A program made the translations under genes and the position numbers. From a bacterium (GTDB taxonomy: Bacteria; Krumholzibacteriota; Krumholzibacteriia; LZORAL124-64-63), in contig PIVY01000017.1 in NCBI GenBank assembly GCA_003353795.1, positions 1 to 43,163 on the forward strand: a stretch of 43,163 nucleotides of DNA, given 5' to 3'. This document shows, in pieces, positions 41,794 to 43,163 of this stretch (positions are counted from its first letter, which is position 1; each line of letters begins with the position of its first letter). The notes under the pieces were generated by a model. The model was given only the letters and a program-made list of their open reading frames with translations. It was not told where the DNA came from and searched no databases.

Positions 41794-42105
41794 CTAGATG
41801 CTGGAGAACGAGTCCTGCCGGACATCGCGACGCAGCTCCGCCACCTCGAAGTCGCTGGCGAAGAGGACACGTTCGGCGGCGTCGAGTTGACCGTCGAGGC
41901 CCGCCGCGTCGCCGGCCACGGCGCCGATCAGCAGGAACGCGCGCTGGCGCAGATCGACCGGCCCCACCTGAGCCACGCCCAGATGACGATTCCGCAGGCG
42001 CTGAACCACCGAGCGCAGGGCCTGGCGCCGATCCTTGATACTCTGCGCCCCGGGCAGGCGGAGATCCGCGAGCAGGGTGCCGGAATGCAGCCTCACGTCA
42101 TCCAT
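41794..42105 (-). CDS. DUF503 (YlxP-like) family protein
   Basis: 103 residues from ATG 42105, which has GGAGG 5 bases upstream. It matches the small DUF503/YlxP family: SGTLLADLRLPGAQSIKDRRQALRSVVQRL-like N-terminus (LPGAQSIKDRRQALRSV) and QVGPVDLRQRAFLLIGAVAG. Members often lie near ribosome-assembly or RNA-modification genes such as rbfA and truB, consistent with the pseudouridine synthase gene 45 bases downstream. The biochemical role of the family is not established. Confidence 0.85.
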   Translation of the reverse strand: MDDVRLHSGTLLADLRLPGAQSIKDRRQALRSVVQRLRNRHLGVAQVGPVDLRQRAFLLIGAVAGDAAGLDGQLDAAERVLFASDFEVAELRRDVRQDSFSSI

Positions 42106-42167
42106 GGCGCCTCCAGCGCGAAACACTAATGCACGCCACGACAGTTGTCACCCCGCGCCGGATACAC

Positions 42168-42197
42168 CCGGGCCCCGACCACTAGGCCGGGGCCCGG
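42168..42197 (-). terminator. Strong hairpin after the secreted protein gene
   Basis: A perfect 10-bp GC stem, CCGGGCCCCG (42168-42177) with CGGGGCCCGG (42188-42197), 10-base loop. It lies about 60 bases past the stop of the minus-strand gene at the right edge. A second 8-bp stem with an AAA loop, CAGGCGCC/GGCGCCTG, lies at 42222-42240. Confidence 0.7.
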
Positions 42198-42257
42198 CAT
42201 CCGAAGTCGTCCGTTGAGCTGCAGGCGCCAAAGGCGCCTGTCTGCTCGAACGCGACG

Positions 42258-43163
42258 CTATTTCGCGAGCACCAGCTTCTGGCTGGTCACCTGGTCGCCC
42301 ACGCGCAGGCGCGCAACGTAGGTACCCGAGGCCAGCCCGCGACCGGTGTCGTCCTGGCCGTCCCACATCACCTGATGCTGGCCACTGCCGAGATTATTGT
42401 CGAGCAGCGTGCGAACCTTGCGGCCGGAGATGTCGAAGATATCCAGCTGCGCCGGGCCGCCCACATCCACGCCGAACTTGATGACCGTGCTCGGATTGAA
42501 CGGGTTGGGATAGTTGCCCGTGATGGCGAAGGCCGGCACGTCGTCACCGACGGCCATGGGATCGAAGGGCACCAGGTCGACAGTGAGCGAGAACGCCTCG
42601 CTCCCACCCGTCTTGTTGGCGTTGCCGACGACGATGCCCACCGAGTAGACGCCGTCGAGGTCGAACGGGATGTCGTAGACCACGTCGTTGTTCGCGTCCA
42701 GCGGGATCATGTACATGGCGCCGGTCTGGTAGAAGTAGGAGACGTTCACCACGGCCGCCAGGGTCACGAGTTCATGATCGGCGCCGTTGAACGTGACACG
42801 GAGCGCTTCGCCCGGCGAGTTGAGGTTGCGGCAGCGGATGAAGTTGGCCGCGATGCGCGGAATGAACCCGGCGGTGCTGTACGGGTAGGACAGCGTCAAG
42901 GCCTGCTCGCTACCGGTGGGATAGTCGAAGCCTTCCTCGTATCCCTGATTCTCGAGATGGCGCGCGCCGCTGGCGAAATTCCACATGGTGAATTCGTTCC
43001 AGGAATCCACCAGATTGGAGCCGTACTGGCTGATCCAGTAGTCGTACGTGTCCATCATCGCTTCGTTCTGGTGCTGAATCCGCCAGTCGTAGAGGTCGAC
43101 GATCATCTGATTGCCGTGAATCTGGCTCAGGTAATGCTGCCAGATGCAATCCTCGTAGCTGCC
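42258..43163 (-). CDS. Secreted protein, possible MXAN_6640-like metalloprotease, C-terminal part (truncated)
   Basis: The frame is open to the right edge of the window; 301 residues are visible and the N-terminus is missing. The visible start (CIWQHYLSQIHGNQMIVDLY) resembles the helix after the active site in secreted myxobacterial MXAN_6640-type metalloprotease-like proteins, but no zinc motif is in view. After a beta-rich middle domain, the last about 85 residues form a FlgD-like C-terminal domain: ITGNYPNPFNPSTVIKFGVD, DIFDISGRKVRTL, WDGQDDTGRGLASGTYVARL. Such domains are frequent at the ends of secreted proteins in FCB-group bacteria, where they act in sorting or attachment. Two hairpins lie downstream. 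Confidence 0.7.
   Translation of the reverse strand, partial: GSYEDCIWQHYLSQIHGNQMIVDLYDWRIQHQNEAMMDTYDYWISQYGSNLVDSWNEFTMWNFASGARHLENQGYEEGFDYPTGSEQALTLSYPYSTAGFIPRIAANFIRCRNLNSPGEALRVTFNGADHELVTLAAVVNVSYFYQTGAMYMIPLDANNDVVYDIPFDLDGVYSVGIVVGNANKTGGSEAFSLTVDLVPFDPMAVGDDVPAFAITGNYPNPFNPSTVIKFGVDVGGPAQLDIFDISGRKVRTLLDNNLGSGQHQVMWDGQDDTGRGLASGTYVARLRVGDQVTSQKLVLAK

Overview
The window is GC-rich bacterial chromosome, densely packed, with no gap over 300 bases between genes, no RNA gene, no insertion sequence and no CRISPR array that I can see. The cell is Gram-negative: there is an outer-membrane barrel, a lipoprotein and periplasmic redox proteins. The fragment at the right edge ends in a FlgD-like C-terminal domain with the NYPNPFNPST signature. 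That domain, the tricorn-type protease, the mitochondrial-type aconitase and the zinc-ribbon protein suggest a little-cultivated FCB-group lineage (Krumholzibacteriota, Eisenbacteria, Latescibacterota or similar). The phylum is an inference, not a demonstration.

Left part, 1-6020 (+). A truncated membrane protein, a secreted protein and a small lipoprotein (1-2119) are followed by a four-gene set: holo-ACP synthase, an acetyl-CoA-synthetase-like ligase, a small acyl carrier protein and a Kbl-type alpha-oxoamine synthase (2171-5936). A hairpin closes the set. It looks like a self-contained module that loads a short acid on its own carrier and condenses it with an amino acid.

6066-10079. After a small unknown gene comes a minus-strand group: a heme-copper-oxidase-like subunit II with a fused cytochrome c domain, a subunit I and a two-zinc-ribbon protein. 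Subunit II has lost the CuA ligands and subunit I has lost all CuB ligands, while the heme-binding histidines remain. I regard this as the most unusual item in the window.

10080-19870. A thioesterase, a SpoU-type RNA methyltransferase with an RGG-like tail and a dGTPase-like HD hydrolase form a plus-strand run. Two hybrid histidine kinases flank an M50/CBS protease. A free-standing DsbD N-terminal domain and a single-cysteine redoxin follow.

19897-32341. Biotin carrier and carboxyltransferase subunits of an acyl-CoA carboxylase, a PAS-GGDEF-EAL protein, a tricorn-like protease and aconitase all lie on the minus strand. A chemoreceptor diverges from aconitase, and a short EamA-type membrane protein lies downstream of it.

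32761-42105 (-). In transcription order: a DUF503 protein, an RsuA/RluB-type pseudouridine synthase, a soluble histidine kinase, an NTT-like carrier fused to HEAT repeats and a cyclic-nucleotide-binding domain, a single-domain response regulator, a porin, a small phosphate-binding-like periplasmic protein and a membrane histidine kinase. The last six genes are separated by only 4 to 37 bases and look like one sensing and transport operon. The right edge holds the C-terminal part of a secreted, possibly metalloprotease, protein.
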